Shown: one piece after another, positions 38,067 to 45,735 of the stretch | How the letters are laid out: every line of letters starts with the position of its first letter | How positions within the stretch are numbered: position 1 is the first letter of the stretch | DNA from: Pseudomonas sp. DTU_2021_1001937_2_SI_NGA_ILE_001 | GTDB taxonomy: Bacteria > Pseudomonadota > Gammaproteobacteria > Pseudomonadales > Pseudomonadaceae | Reading direction: 5' to 3' | Assembly (NCBI RefSeq): GCF_032463525.1 | Contig: NZ_CP135971.1 | Span: 3,348,001-3,412,000, forward strand | DNA length: 64,000 bases | Made by a program: the position numbers and the translations under genes | The notes under the pieces: model-generated | The model's database searches: none | Seen by the model: the letters and a program-made list of their open reading frames with translations, nothing else | Told to the model about the DNA's origin: nothing

Positions 38067-38903
38067 TCAGTTGCCCGCAGCGTCGGACTTCATGCGAATG
38101 ACATTGGCCGCGCTGGGCGAGCCGTCATTCCAGAACGACAGGTTGGAGTACTGCTCGAACAGGTCGGGCGGCAGGATGGTTTGCCGGGGCTCGAAGGCCA
38201 CCCGTGGCTTGACCTTGTGCAGGCCGGAGACCCCCAGCGCATCGTCGAACTGCGGTGCGTCGTAGGACAGGTTGTCGAAGTCGTGCTCGAACCAGGGCTC
38301 GCCGATGAACTCGTAGACCAGGCGCAACACTCGCTCGGGCGCCTGGCTCAACAGGTCGTAGTCGATCAGCAGCAGCGAATTGGCATGCTCACCGTAATAG
38401 GCCTCTTTCAGCGAAGCCCAAGCAAAGCCGACCAGGCGATTGCGCTGCGCCAGGGTTTCCACGCGGCTGTAGACGGTGTTGCGCTCGGTGTCATCGACGA
38501 ACAGCTTGGTGTTCTCGAACGGGTTCTTGCGATACACCCGTTCGATGCTGTCCATCACCCAGGCCACGTTGCGCACGCAGGCGATGACCTTGGCTTGCGG
38601 GAACATTTCCATCAGGGCAGGCAGGCGCGAGGTCCAGCCGCGGCTGGTGTCGAAGACCACCGCTTTGTCCGCCTTGTCGGCGTAATACGAATCGAAGATG
38701 CCCCGCAACAGCCGGCGACGCGCCGAGGTATCGATCATCGAAGAGAATTCGCTGCCAGCACTGCACTGGGCGAGCACCGAAGAAAACAGCGAGGCGACCG
38801 GACTGCTCATACCGGCATGAAAGCGCGGGTTCTGCAACAGAATCGCGGAGAGCAGAGTCGAGCCCGCACGTGGCAAACCCGAAATAAAATTGAATTGCGT
38901 CAT
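38067..38903 (-). CDS. Sulfotransferase-like protein (second of two)
   Basis: 278 residues. FISGLPRAGSTLLSAILLQNPRF is the PAPS phosphosulfate loop at the N-terminus and VIACVRNVAWVMDSIERV the 3'-phosphate binding part. No signal peptide. I chose ATG 38903 with an AGAGG site; the ORF runs to 38927. It is the first gene of the exoprotein operon, 49 bp before the giant gene. It is not closely similar to the 28761-29711 sulfotransferase, so the two may differ in acceptor. Confidence 0.82.
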   Translation of the reverse strand: MTQFNFISGLPRAGSTLLSAILLQNPRFHAGMSSPVASLFSSVLAQCSAGSEFSSMIDTSARRRLLRGIFDSYYADKADKAVVFDTSRGWTSRLPALMEMFPQAKVIACVRNVAWVMDSIERVYRKNPFENTKLFVDDTERNTVYSRVETLAQRNRLVGFAWASLKEAYYGEHANSLLLIDYDLLSQAPERVLRLVYEFIGEPWFEHDFDNLSYDAPQFDDALGVSGLHKVKPRVAFEPRQTILPPDLFEQYSNLSFWNDGSPSAANVIRMKSDAAGN

Positions 38904-39317
38904 CCTGACCTCTCTGTATCGATGCACTCTCCATGTGTAACGACTATGAGCCTAAACCAAGGAGTGCGATGCGCATAGCTTCATCGACAAAAGTTCCGAT
39001 ACATTGAGTAGGAAAAAAATAAAAACCTCCGCCTACACCTGCGAGCCTCAACAAATACGGCCCTCATAGAGAATCTGAATGATTTTTTTCAGACGAGTGG
39101 CATGGCCGATATAGGTAAGCGGTATCTATATCGCCAGCTTAATAGTCGGCACATACAGGAACGTCATCTCGTGGAGCCAATGTTCCAAACGCGACAAATA
39201 AATGGGCGGGTGGAAGCAAATCTGCCAACGCTGACTACGCTCTGAGCTGACATTCAGCCATGCCACGCATGCGTGGCTGAGGTCGACCAAGACACTAGAT
39301 GACAAGGAATAGGATCT
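38904..39317. promoter_or_regulatory. AT-rich divergent control region of the exoprotein and tail-collar operons
   Basis: No gene. Base composition is clearly richer in A/T than the surroundings, with runs such as GATTTTTTTC (39081-39090). It should hold the promoters of both divergent operons. The most marked element is the inverted repeat at 39107-39133. No promoter boxes could be fixed with confidence. Confidence 0.55.
39107..39133. promoter_or_regulatory. Inverted repeat CGATATAG-N11-CTATATCG
   Basis: Perfect 8-bp arms (39107-39114 and 39126-39133), 11 bp apart, in the gap between the divergent sulfotransferase and tail-collar genes. Arm length and spacing suit a dimeric regulator that would control both directions. 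The regulator is unknown. Confidence 0.5.
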
Positions 39318-39917
39318 ATGGAAGTTTTCATCGGGTCGATCATGACATTCGGGTTCAATTACGCGCCCTACGGCTGGTCGTTTTGCAATGGGCAGCTAGT
39401 CCCTCTCCAACAGTCCCAGGCGCTGTTTGCGCTTCTGGGCACCCTCTATGGCGGCAATGGAGTGAACAATTTCGCACTGCCTGATCTGCAGGGGCGGATC
39501 CCTGTCGGTCAGGGACAAGGCGCCGGTTTGACACCTCGTACGATTGCCCAACATTCGGGTAGCGAATCCGTCACGCTGTTGCAAAACAACCTCCCACCTC
39601 ATACACACACCATCACCTCCAACCTGGTGGTCAATACACAGATCAGTCTGGCCACCGAGCAGACCAGCGCAGCTGTCGCTCCGACAGCGACCAATAGTTT
39701 TGTCGGTGCAGGAAACCCGACAGGGCCTGGCTCAGCCAACATTTTCTCTTCGGCCATCGGCAACAATCCGGTTAACCAGAGTGGCGTTACGAGCGCAGTG
39801 ACTGGAAGCGTGACAGCGGCGGTCACCGGGACAGGCGCCCCGTTTGGCACCATGAATCCATTCCTGGTACTGAACTTCAGCATTGCACTGCAGGGTATTT
39901 ACCCAAGCCGTAATTGA
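39318..39917 (+). CDS. Phage tail collar domain protein (microcystin-dependent-protein family)
   Basis: 199 residues. MEVFIGSIMTFGFNYAPYGWSFCNGQ, QSQALFALLGTLYGGNG and FALPDLQGRIPVGQG are the tail-collar domain; HTHTIT and the Thr/Ala/Gly-rich rest resemble tail-fibre tips, ending in NPFLVLNFSIALQGIYPSRN. No other phage genes are near. Such proteins often occur in sets on bacterial chromosomes with roles that are not known; here it pairs with a DUF6916 gene next to the exoprotein system. Confidence 0.9.
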   Translation: MEVFIGSIMTFGFNYAPYGWSFCNGQLVPLQQSQALFALLGTLYGGNGVNNFALPDLQGRIPVGQGQGAGLTPRTIAQHSGSESVTLLQNNLPPHTHTITSNLVVNTQISLATEQTSAAVAPTATNSFVGAGNPTGPGSANIFSSAIGNNPVNQSGVTSAVTGSVTAAVTGTGAPFGTMNPFLVLNFSIALQGIYPSRN

Positions 39918-39960
39918 CGCTCACCGATGTCGAGGCAAACCCCCGCCAGGAGACTCATTG

Positions 39961-40269
39961 ATGCTCGACAAGATTTCAGTGGAATATTTTCAACAATGGC
40001 TCGGCACGCCTTGCGCTCTAAAAGCGGACAGCGGCCACGAACTGACCGTGGTGATATCGAGCGTGGATGAGAAACCGCAGGCACGTATGCCAGGCGCACG
40101 CATGCCCTTCAGTGTTTCCGTCGACTCCCAGCACCCCACCGACTTTGTCGATGGTCTTTGCCATCTGGAACTCGGTGGAATGAAAGAACTCGGCCAGGTA
40201 TTCGTTTCACGGGTCCCGCCCCTTGGCCGGGACCCGAACCTGGCCTACTACCACATCAGCTTCAACTGA
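39961..40269 (+). CDS. DUF6916-like small protein
   Basis: 102 residues, no signal peptide. The C-terminal part PFSVSVDSQHPTDFVDGLCHLELGGMKELGQVFVSRVPP followed by NLAYYHISFN has the pattern of small proteins that accompany tail-collar genes. I chose ATG 39961 after GGAG, not the longer ORF from 39883. It is 43 bp downstream of the tail-collar gene, so the two should be co-transcribed. Function unknown. Confidence 0.68.
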   Translation: MLDKISVEYFQQWLGTPCALKADSGHELTVVISSVDEKPQARMPGARMPFSVSVDSQHPTDFVDGLCHLELGGMKELGQVFVSRVPPLGRDPNLAYYHISFN

Positions 40270-40785
40270 TCAGACCACAATGGCGCGCCGCTGCGGGTAC
40301 CAGACCAACCGCTCGGCCGCCACATCCCGTTCCTCGACCTGAAACCCCAGCGCCAGGTAATGCTGGCGTGCATGGGGGTTGTTGGCCCATACCACCGTGG
40401 AAACCGGGCAGCGCACCTGCTCGGCGGCCTGCTGGACGCCCTGGAGCACCGTGCGGCCATGGCCCTGGCCGCGCGCGGCGGGAATGAACGCCAGGTACAG
40501 CACGCGAATCTCGTTCGGGCCGAAATCGGTCACCAAGGCGCCGATACAGGTGCCCAGCTTTTCCACCACATAGTGCATGGCCCCCGGAAAACCATTGCCG
40601 ATGCCCTGCTCCTGTACATGGTGCTGCTGGTTGATGACCTGCTCGACGAACTCCTGCTCGCCGTCGATCCACTGCAAGTCCGGGCGCGCCGAATGGTAGA
40701 GCGTCTGCAAAAATAGCGCGTCGGCCTCCACGGCCGGCCGTACCAGCAGGTCACCGACACTGCCGGAATGCTTGTTGGATTTCAT
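40270..40785 (-). CDS. GNAT family N-acetyltransferase
   Basis: 171 residues. Acetyl-CoA loop IPAARGQGHGRTVLQGV (R/Q-x-x-G-x-G/A) and VWANNPHARQHYLALGFQVEERD are standard GNAT motifs. It transfers an acetyl group to an amine; the substrate is unknown. A good GGAG site precedes the start. Its end abuts the DUF6916 stop (convergent). A REP pair separates it from the M50/HlyD gene, so it may be unrelated to the exoprotein set. Confidence 0.87.
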   Translation of the reverse strand: MKSNKHSGSVGDLLVRPAVEADALFLQTLYHSARPDLQWIDGEQEFVEQVINQQHHVQEQGIGNGFPGAMHYVVEKLGTCIGALVTDFGPNEIRVLYLAFIPAARGQGHGRTVLQGVQQAAEQVRCPVSTVVWANNPHARQHYLALGFQVEERDVAAERLVWYPQRRAIVV

Positions 40786-40849
40786 TGGTTCGTCTCCCTG
40801 ACCTTATGCCAATACAGTTCGATTAAGCGATTTGCGCCTTTGAGGCTCG

Positions 40850-40936
40850 GTGGGAGCGGCTTTAGCCGCGAAAGCGCCTGGAAGTTCAGTGCATCTGCTG
40901 TGAACAGGCGCTCGCTTCGCGGCTGAAGCCGCCTAC
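40850..40936. repeat. REP pair (inverted), GGCTTTAGCC arm family
   Basis: Arms GTGGGAGCGGCTTTAGCCGC and complement (slightly shortened at the right end) with the spacer core TGCATCTGCTGTGAAC. It lies between the M50/HlyD gene and the GNAT gene. Confidence 0.83.
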
Positions 40937-40966
40937 CCGGCCTGACCGCCCCGTATTGGACCTTAT

Positions 40967-43063
40967 TCAGAATCCGCTCTCACGCACGCCCAGGGCCGCC
41001 AGCCGACGCCATGCCGCCAGCAGCACTGACTCGCTCTGCCCCTCGAGCATGACCACCCCGCGCAGGGGCTGTACCGGCGCGGCCACCGACTCGTCGACCT
41101 TCAGGCGCACGCCATACTGGGCCTGCACGGGTTCGGCGCGCTGCTGCTCGTCGCGACGCACGGCAATCGGGCCATGATGGTCGGAGGTCAGTGCCTCCTG
41201 GTCGAGCCAGGCGGCGCCATTGGCGTCGATCTCAAGCAACTCCACCGGCAACGAGGCGCGCATGGGGTCATCGGCGATGAAGCGCCCCTTGGCGCCTACC
41301 TCGACACGCCACAGGGCATCCTCGGCCAGATAGCCACGCAGGCGGGTTCCCGACTCGACGATGCGCGCCAGCGGCACGCCAGGCGCTACCCAGCGGCCGG
41401 GTTCCAGGTTGGGCATCAGGTCACGCACCCGGCCGGCCTGGGGCGCGCGGATCGATAAACGCTCGCGCTGCGCCGCCAGGCCGCGGTACTCGGCCACCGC
41501 TTCGGCCAGACGCTGCTCCAGCACACCGATATCCGCCACGGTTTCACTGCGCCCGGCCTGACGACGCAGCTGCAACTGCAGAATGTCGATTTCGCGCCGC
41601 ACGATGATCTGCCGTGAATCGATGTCGGGTGAAGCCAGCTCGACCAGTACCGCACCCTGTTCGACCGCCTGGCCATCCTTGACCAGGATGCGTGCAACCC
41701 GCGCCGCCACCGGCGAATGCAGCTCGCTGACACGCCCCGCCTCAAGCATCGCCGGCACCTCGACGCTGCTGCGCCAGGGCACCACCAGCACCGCCAGCAA
41801 GCCTGCCAGCACCAGCGCTACCAACAGCACCCGTGGGGTATGGGCCTGCTCACGATGCGCCCACCAGTGACGCATTTCCTTGTAGATCGGCATGAAAATG
41901 AAGAACCCCAGCTCCACCAGCATCAGGAAGATGCCCAGCAGTTTGAAGAACAGGTGATAGACCGCCAGGGCGATGCCGAAGAACAGCACCGCGCGCCACA
42001 GCCAGGACAGGTAGCCCCAGGCCAACAGCCGCCAGCGCATCTTCGCAGGCCAAGGCTCCGGTGCCGGCACGCCATAGCCGAACAGCTTTTCCCGCAGATG
42101 CCAGCGACACAGGGCGAAGGCCCGCGCCTGCAGGTTATCCACTTCCCACAGGTCACTGACCAGGAAGTAACCATCGAAGCGCATGAACGGGTTGAGGTTG
42201 ACCACCACGGTCGTGATCCAGGTTGCACTGGCGAGCATGAAGGCCGCCGTACGCGCCGGGCCGTCGGGCAACAGCGACCAGGCCAGCAGTGCGATGCAGG
42301 CCAGGAGCATTTCGGCCAGTACCCCGCCGGCGCCGATCAGCAGCCGCGCACGCCGGTCATTGACCCGCCAGGCATCGCTGACATCGGTGTAGAACAACGG
42401 AAACAGGACCATGAACGCCAGGCCCATGCTCTGCACCCGGCAGCCGGCGCGTTTAGCCATGAAGGCATGGCCGAATTCGTGACAGAGCTTGGCGAACACC
42501 AGCGCCACACCGAAAGACAGGGCACCGCCCAGGCTGAACAGGTGGGGAAAGGTGCCGGTGAAACGCTGCCAGTCCCGGGCCACGAGAAACACCCCGAGCA
42601 TCAGCGTCAACGGCAGGCCATAGCGCAGCAGGAAAGGTCCGAAGCGCAGCAGCCAGGGCCAGACCCGGTTGAGGAAGGGATCCGGGCGCCATAACGGAAT
42701 ACGGAAGAACAGGTACTGATGCAGCACGGTTTTCCACAGGCTCTGGCGCATCATCGCCGCCTTGAAGCCGTAGCTGCTGCGCTGCTGCGGGTCGCTGGGG
42801 CTCACCAGGTCATGGGTGCGCAGAAAGCTCAGCATCTGCTCAAGTTCGGCCGAGCCCAACTTGAGGCCTGGCTCGCGATTGGCGGCCAGGAGTATCTGTG
42901 CCGGATCACCCAGCGCCCAGTGACGCAGCAGTCGAATGGCCTGTGCGCCCAGCTTGAAATAGCGGCCGCGCAGCGGATCGGCCAGGGTCCAGCGTGGCGA
43001 GCCGTCCAGCGCCGGGCTGGACGGCGACAGCTGCAGGTCTTCGCGCAGGCCTGGCAGGTTCAT
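40967..43063 (-). CDS. M50 zinc metalloprotease / HlyD-type adaptor fusion
   Basis: 698 residues. Order: PqqD-like winged-helix start (about 1-90, FKLGAQAIRLLRHW), membrane helices, the zinc site HEFGH (195-199) and NPFMRFDGYF (291-300, third ligand Asp297) of site-2 proteases, more helices, then a HlyD/biotinyl-lipoyl adaptor (about 435-690) with SELHSPVAARVARILVKDGQAVEQG. It joins a membrane protease to an efflux adaptor. All zinc residues are intact. It is the last of a three-gene operon and could process or export the exoprotein. Confidence 0.87.
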   Translation of the reverse strand: MNLPGLREDLQLSPSSPALDGSPRWTLADPLRGRYFKLGAQAIRLLRHWALGDPAQILLAANREPGLKLGSAELEQMLSFLRTHDLVSPSDPQQRSSYGFKAAMMRQSLWKTVLHQYLFFRIPLWRPDPFLNRVWPWLLRFGPFLLRYGLPLTLMLGVFLVARDWQRFTGTFPHLFSLGGALSFGVALVFAKLCHEFGHAFMAKRAGCRVQSMGLAFMVLFPLFYTDVSDAWRVNDRRARLLIGAGGVLAEMLLACIALLAWSLLPDGPARTAAFMLASATWITTVVVNLNPFMRFDGYFLVSDLWEVDNLQARAFALCRWHLREKLFGYGVPAPEPWPAKMRWRLLAWGYLSWLWRAVLFFGIALAVYHLFFKLLGIFLMLVELGFFIFMPIYKEMRHWWAHREQAHTPRVLLVALVLAGLLAVLVVPWRSSVEVPAMLEAGRVSELHSPVAARVARILVKDGQAVEQGAVLVELASPDIDSRQIIVRREIDILQLQLRRQAGRSETVADIGVLEQRLAEAVAEYRGLAAQRERLSIRAPQAGRVRDLMPNLEPGRWVAPGVPLARIVESGTRLRGYLAEDALWRVEVGAKGRFIADDPMRASLPVELLEIDANGAAWLDQEALTSDHHGPIAVRRDEQQRAEPVQAQYGVRLKVDESVAAPVQPLRGVVMLEGQSESVLLAAWRRLAALGVRESGF

Positions 43064-44383
43064 CTACAGGCCTATGCTCTGGCGCAACCCGGCCAGCGGA
43101 CGGCGCAGCAGGTAGAGGGCCAGCGGCGCGCGGTCACCATAGACCTTGGCAGTACCGCGCAAGCCAATGCGCGGTGGCGTGTCGAGGAATGCGGCGTCCA
43201 GCCGATAGGCCAGCTGACCGCCTGGGGTCGGCTGCGCCTCGTAGGCGGCACGTTGCAGGCGCGCCTCATGCCGGTGCAAGGGATCGCTGTCGAGAAACAG
43301 CGCCACTTCGGCATCCGGGGCCAGTTCGATGGCGTCGCCCACCGCCAGCTCGATACGCAGTTCGGCCTGGATCGGGTTGGCGATTTCCATGAGGCGTTCG
43401 CCGGTCTGCACGGGTTTGCCGGTCCAGCGCTGGGCGTCGGCGAACACGGCGATGCCATCGCGCTCGGCACGCACTTCGCTGCGCTTGAGCAGCTCGCTGG
43501 CATAGTCGCGTTCGGCGCGCTTCTGCTCCACGCGAGCCGCCAGCAGGTCGACCCGCGAGCTGGACTCGGCGTCGGCAAAGGCGCGCTGGGCACTGCCGCG
43601 TAACTCGGCCTCGGCCACGCCCAAGGCACGTTCGGCCACGTCGGCCGATGCCTTGAGCGTCGTATTGTCGAAACGCACTAGCAGGTCGCCGGTCTTTACC
43701 GGCTGGTTGGGCTTGACCAGGAATTCGGCAATTACACCATCCAGTGGCGCAGTCACCACCCGGCCGTTGAGCGGCACCACTTCTGCCGGAGCCAGTACCG
43801 ACTGACGCACCGGTATCCATAGGGCCAGGAACAGTAAAGCCACCACGGCGAACCGGCGCTTGCGGTTGAAGCGCATACGCCAGGGTTTGCGCGGCTGCAG
43901 CGCCAGCCAGGCGTGCGCATAGGTATCGCCCAACTGAGTCAGCAGCAGCTTTTCCGAAGCGGTCCAGGCACGGTCGCGGGCGATCCACAGGCCACCGAAT
44001 ACGACACCGCCACGGTCACGCAGCGGCAGCCAGAAGACGTGCGGCGCACACAGCTCATTCCAGTCGCTGCGCACCTGTTGATCGAAGGCATCGATGCTCA
44101 CCGAATCAGGCTGGTTCAGCCTTTCCAGCTTTGCCTGCTGGACGACCGCCTGCTCGACGAAGGCCACGAACGGCGCATTGGGCTCGACCATGCTGACGCC
44201 GGTTATCGCTTTGACCTTGCCGGCGATGACCAGGGCTGCATGGCGAAAACCGAAAAGCGCCTGGCCGTCATTGACCAGGCTGTAGGCCAATTGCTCGATG
44301 CTGCCGGCCGCGCGAGTGACCCGCTCAAGCTCGAGAAACTGTGCAAATACCCGTTCTACGGCGCCGGGCGCCGGGGCGTTCAT
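43064..44383 (-). CDS. HlyD-family adaptor with N-terminal GAF-like domain
   Basis: 439 residues. About 1-165 look like a GAF fold (FRHAALVIAGKVKAITGVS, PLRDRGGVVFGGLWIARD). One membrane helix follows (RRFAVVALLFLALWIPV, about 178-195), then a HlyD adaptor with VVTAPLDGVIAEFLVKPNQPVKTGDLLVRFD and a coiled-coil hairpin. A cytoplasmic sensing part joined to a periplasmic export part is unusual. It overlaps the upstream gene by 4 bp and directly abuts the M50 gene. Confidence 0.83.
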   Translation of the reverse strand: MNAPAPGAVERVFAQFLELERVTRAAGSIEQLAYSLVNDGQALFGFRHAALVIAGKVKAITGVSMVEPNAPFVAFVEQAVVQQAKLERLNQPDSVSIDAFDQQVRSDWNELCAPHVFWLPLRDRGGVVFGGLWIARDRAWTASEKLLLTQLGDTYAHAWLALQPRKPWRMRFNRKRRFAVVALLFLALWIPVRQSVLAPAEVVPLNGRVVTAPLDGVIAEFLVKPNQPVKTGDLLVRFDNTTLKASADVAERALGVAEAELRGSAQRAFADAESSSRVDLLAARVEQKRAERDYASELLKRSEVRAERDGIAVFADAQRWTGKPVQTGERLMEIANPIQAELRIELAVGDAIELAPDAEVALFLDSDPLHRHEARLQRAAYEAQPTPGGQLAYRLDAAFLDTPPRIGLRGTAKVYGDRAPLALYLLRRPLAGLRQSIGL

Positions 44384-45156
44384 TGGCGCTCCGCGAAACT
44401 GGCCGTGCCGCTCATGCCCGCCAGCAAGCCGTCGGATTTAGGCAGGCTGGCGACCAACAGCAGGGTCTGGCTGCCCTCATCGATGCGCGCGCCCAGGCGC
44501 TTGACCGTGGCGGTCAACGCTTTGCCGGTTTCATCGGGAACGAAGGTGAAGGTCTGGCCCGGCTTGATACGCGCCATCCAGCGCGAGGGCACCAGCACGT
44601 GGATTTCCAGGGTGCGATTGTCGACGATCTCCAACATCGGCGTACCGGCCGATACGCTTTCGTAGCGCTGCACCTTGCGCGCGACAACCTGACCGTCATA
44701 AGGCGCCACCACGCTGCAGCGCTTGACCTGCACCTGGTAGACATTGGCCTGGGCCTGGGCTTCGGCCAGCCGGGCCTCGGCACGGGCGACCTCGAAGCGG
44801 CCCACCGAATTCAGCGATGCCAGTTGCCTGTTGTGCGCCAGCTCTTCGTTCGCGCCACGTGTGGCAGCCTGCGCGGCTACCAGCTGCGCCTGAAAGGCCG
44901 AGCAGTCAAAACGCGCCAGCAGGTCCCCTTTGCTGAAGGACTCGCCTTCGCGTACGGGCAGCTCGGTAATGCGCCCCGACAGCTCGCTGGCCAACACCGC
45001 CTGGTCTTGAGCCCGCAGCACACCGCGTGCTTCGCTGGCGGCTGCCGACTGGGCCACCGGTTTGTCGAGCAGAGGGTCGTTATCGGTCGACGTCTGCGCC
45101 TGCACCCAAGGGGTCAGGCAAAACAATCCAAAAGCGATTCCTTGCATACAACGCAT
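44380..45156 (-). CDS. Periplasmic adaptor subunit (HlyD/RND MFP type)
   Basis: 258 residues. A signal peptide (MRCMQGIAFGLFCLTPWVQA) leads to LASELSGRITELPVREGESFSKGDLLARFD, the lipoyl half motif, a helical hairpin, and VVAPYDGQVVARKVQRYESVSAGTPMLEIVD. It is the first gene of the operon with the GAF-HlyD and M50-HlyD genes. No RND pump or ABC exporter is next to it. Confidence 0.87.
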   Translation of the reverse strand: MRCMQGIAFGLFCLTPWVQAQTSTDNDPLLDKPVAQSAAASEARGVLRAQDQAVLASELSGRITELPVREGESFSKGDLLARFDCSAFQAQLVAAQAATRGANEELAHNRQLASLNSVGRFEVARAEARLAEAQAQANVYQVQVKRCSVVAPYDGQVVARKVQRYESVSAGTPMLEIVDNRTLEIHVLVPSRWMARIKPGQTFTFVPDETGKALTATVKRLGARIDEGSQTLLLVASLPKSDGLLAGMSGTASFAERQ

Positions 45157-45258
45157 AACGCAGACTCCATGTCGGACGCGGCCAGTCTACGACAGCCATG
45201 TCAGCCGTCAAGCGAGTTGCCAGTATCCCGACGGGCAGCGCTGAACGACCTCCGGCAC

Positions 45259-45735
45259 TCAGATCAGTGGCGTACTGGCCTCCACCAACCAACGTTCCAG
45301 ACCTTCCAGGTCGGGGATCCGCGCCTGGGTTTCGCCCACCTGCACGGCGGCCAGTTCCAGGTCGGCCAACGGCACGTCGACATAGCTGAGCTGGCCGTCG
45401 ACCTTGTGCGAACGCGGGATACCCTGGATCAACAGCGCCAGGTAGCGCAGCTCCGGGCGCCCGCCCAAGGCGTTGAGCACGACGATGCGCGCGCGCCCGC
45501 CGACCTTGGTGCGTCCGCCACAGGCGGCCTCGAAACTGAGCAGTGGCAGCTCCAGGTCGCGCCAGTGGATGGTGCCCAGGAACCAGGCCGGGGCCTGCGG
45601 ATCGGCCTGGCAGTCCTGATAGTCGATCAGTTCCGCCACCGCCACGTTGGGCAGCAGCAGAAAGCGGTCGCTCAGCGGCAGCAGCAGGGTGGTGAGGCTG
45701 GCGCGGCGGCTGGATTCATAGGCGAGGTCAGGCAT
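45259..45735 (-). CDS. chpC: CheW-like protein ChpC of the Pil-Chp system
   Basis: 158 residues, single CheW domain (LLPLSDRFLLLPNVAVAELIDY, GTIHWRDLELPLLSFE). It probably couples a receptor to ChpA. I chose ATG 45735; its start lies within the end of chpA (8-bp overlap), so translation is coupled. No pilK or chpB gene lies between pilJ and chpC, unlike in P. aeruginosa. Confidence 0.86.
   Translation of the reverse strand: MPDLAYESSRRASLTTLLLPLSDRFLLLPNVAVAELIDYQDCQADPQAPAWFLGTIHWRDLELPLLSFEAACGGRTKVGGRARIVVLNALGGRPELRYLALLIQGIPRSHKVDGQLSYVDVPLADLELAAVQVGETQARIPDLEGLERWLVEASTPLI

Noticed and set aside
39318..40269. Prophage or tailocin remnant
   Set aside because: Only the collar-domain gene and its DUF6916 partner are present. 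No capsid, terminase, sheath, lysis, integrase or att repeats were found nearby.
43064..45156. RND efflux pump operon
   Set aside because: The adaptors resemble RND partners but no RND permease (~1000 residues) lies in the window.
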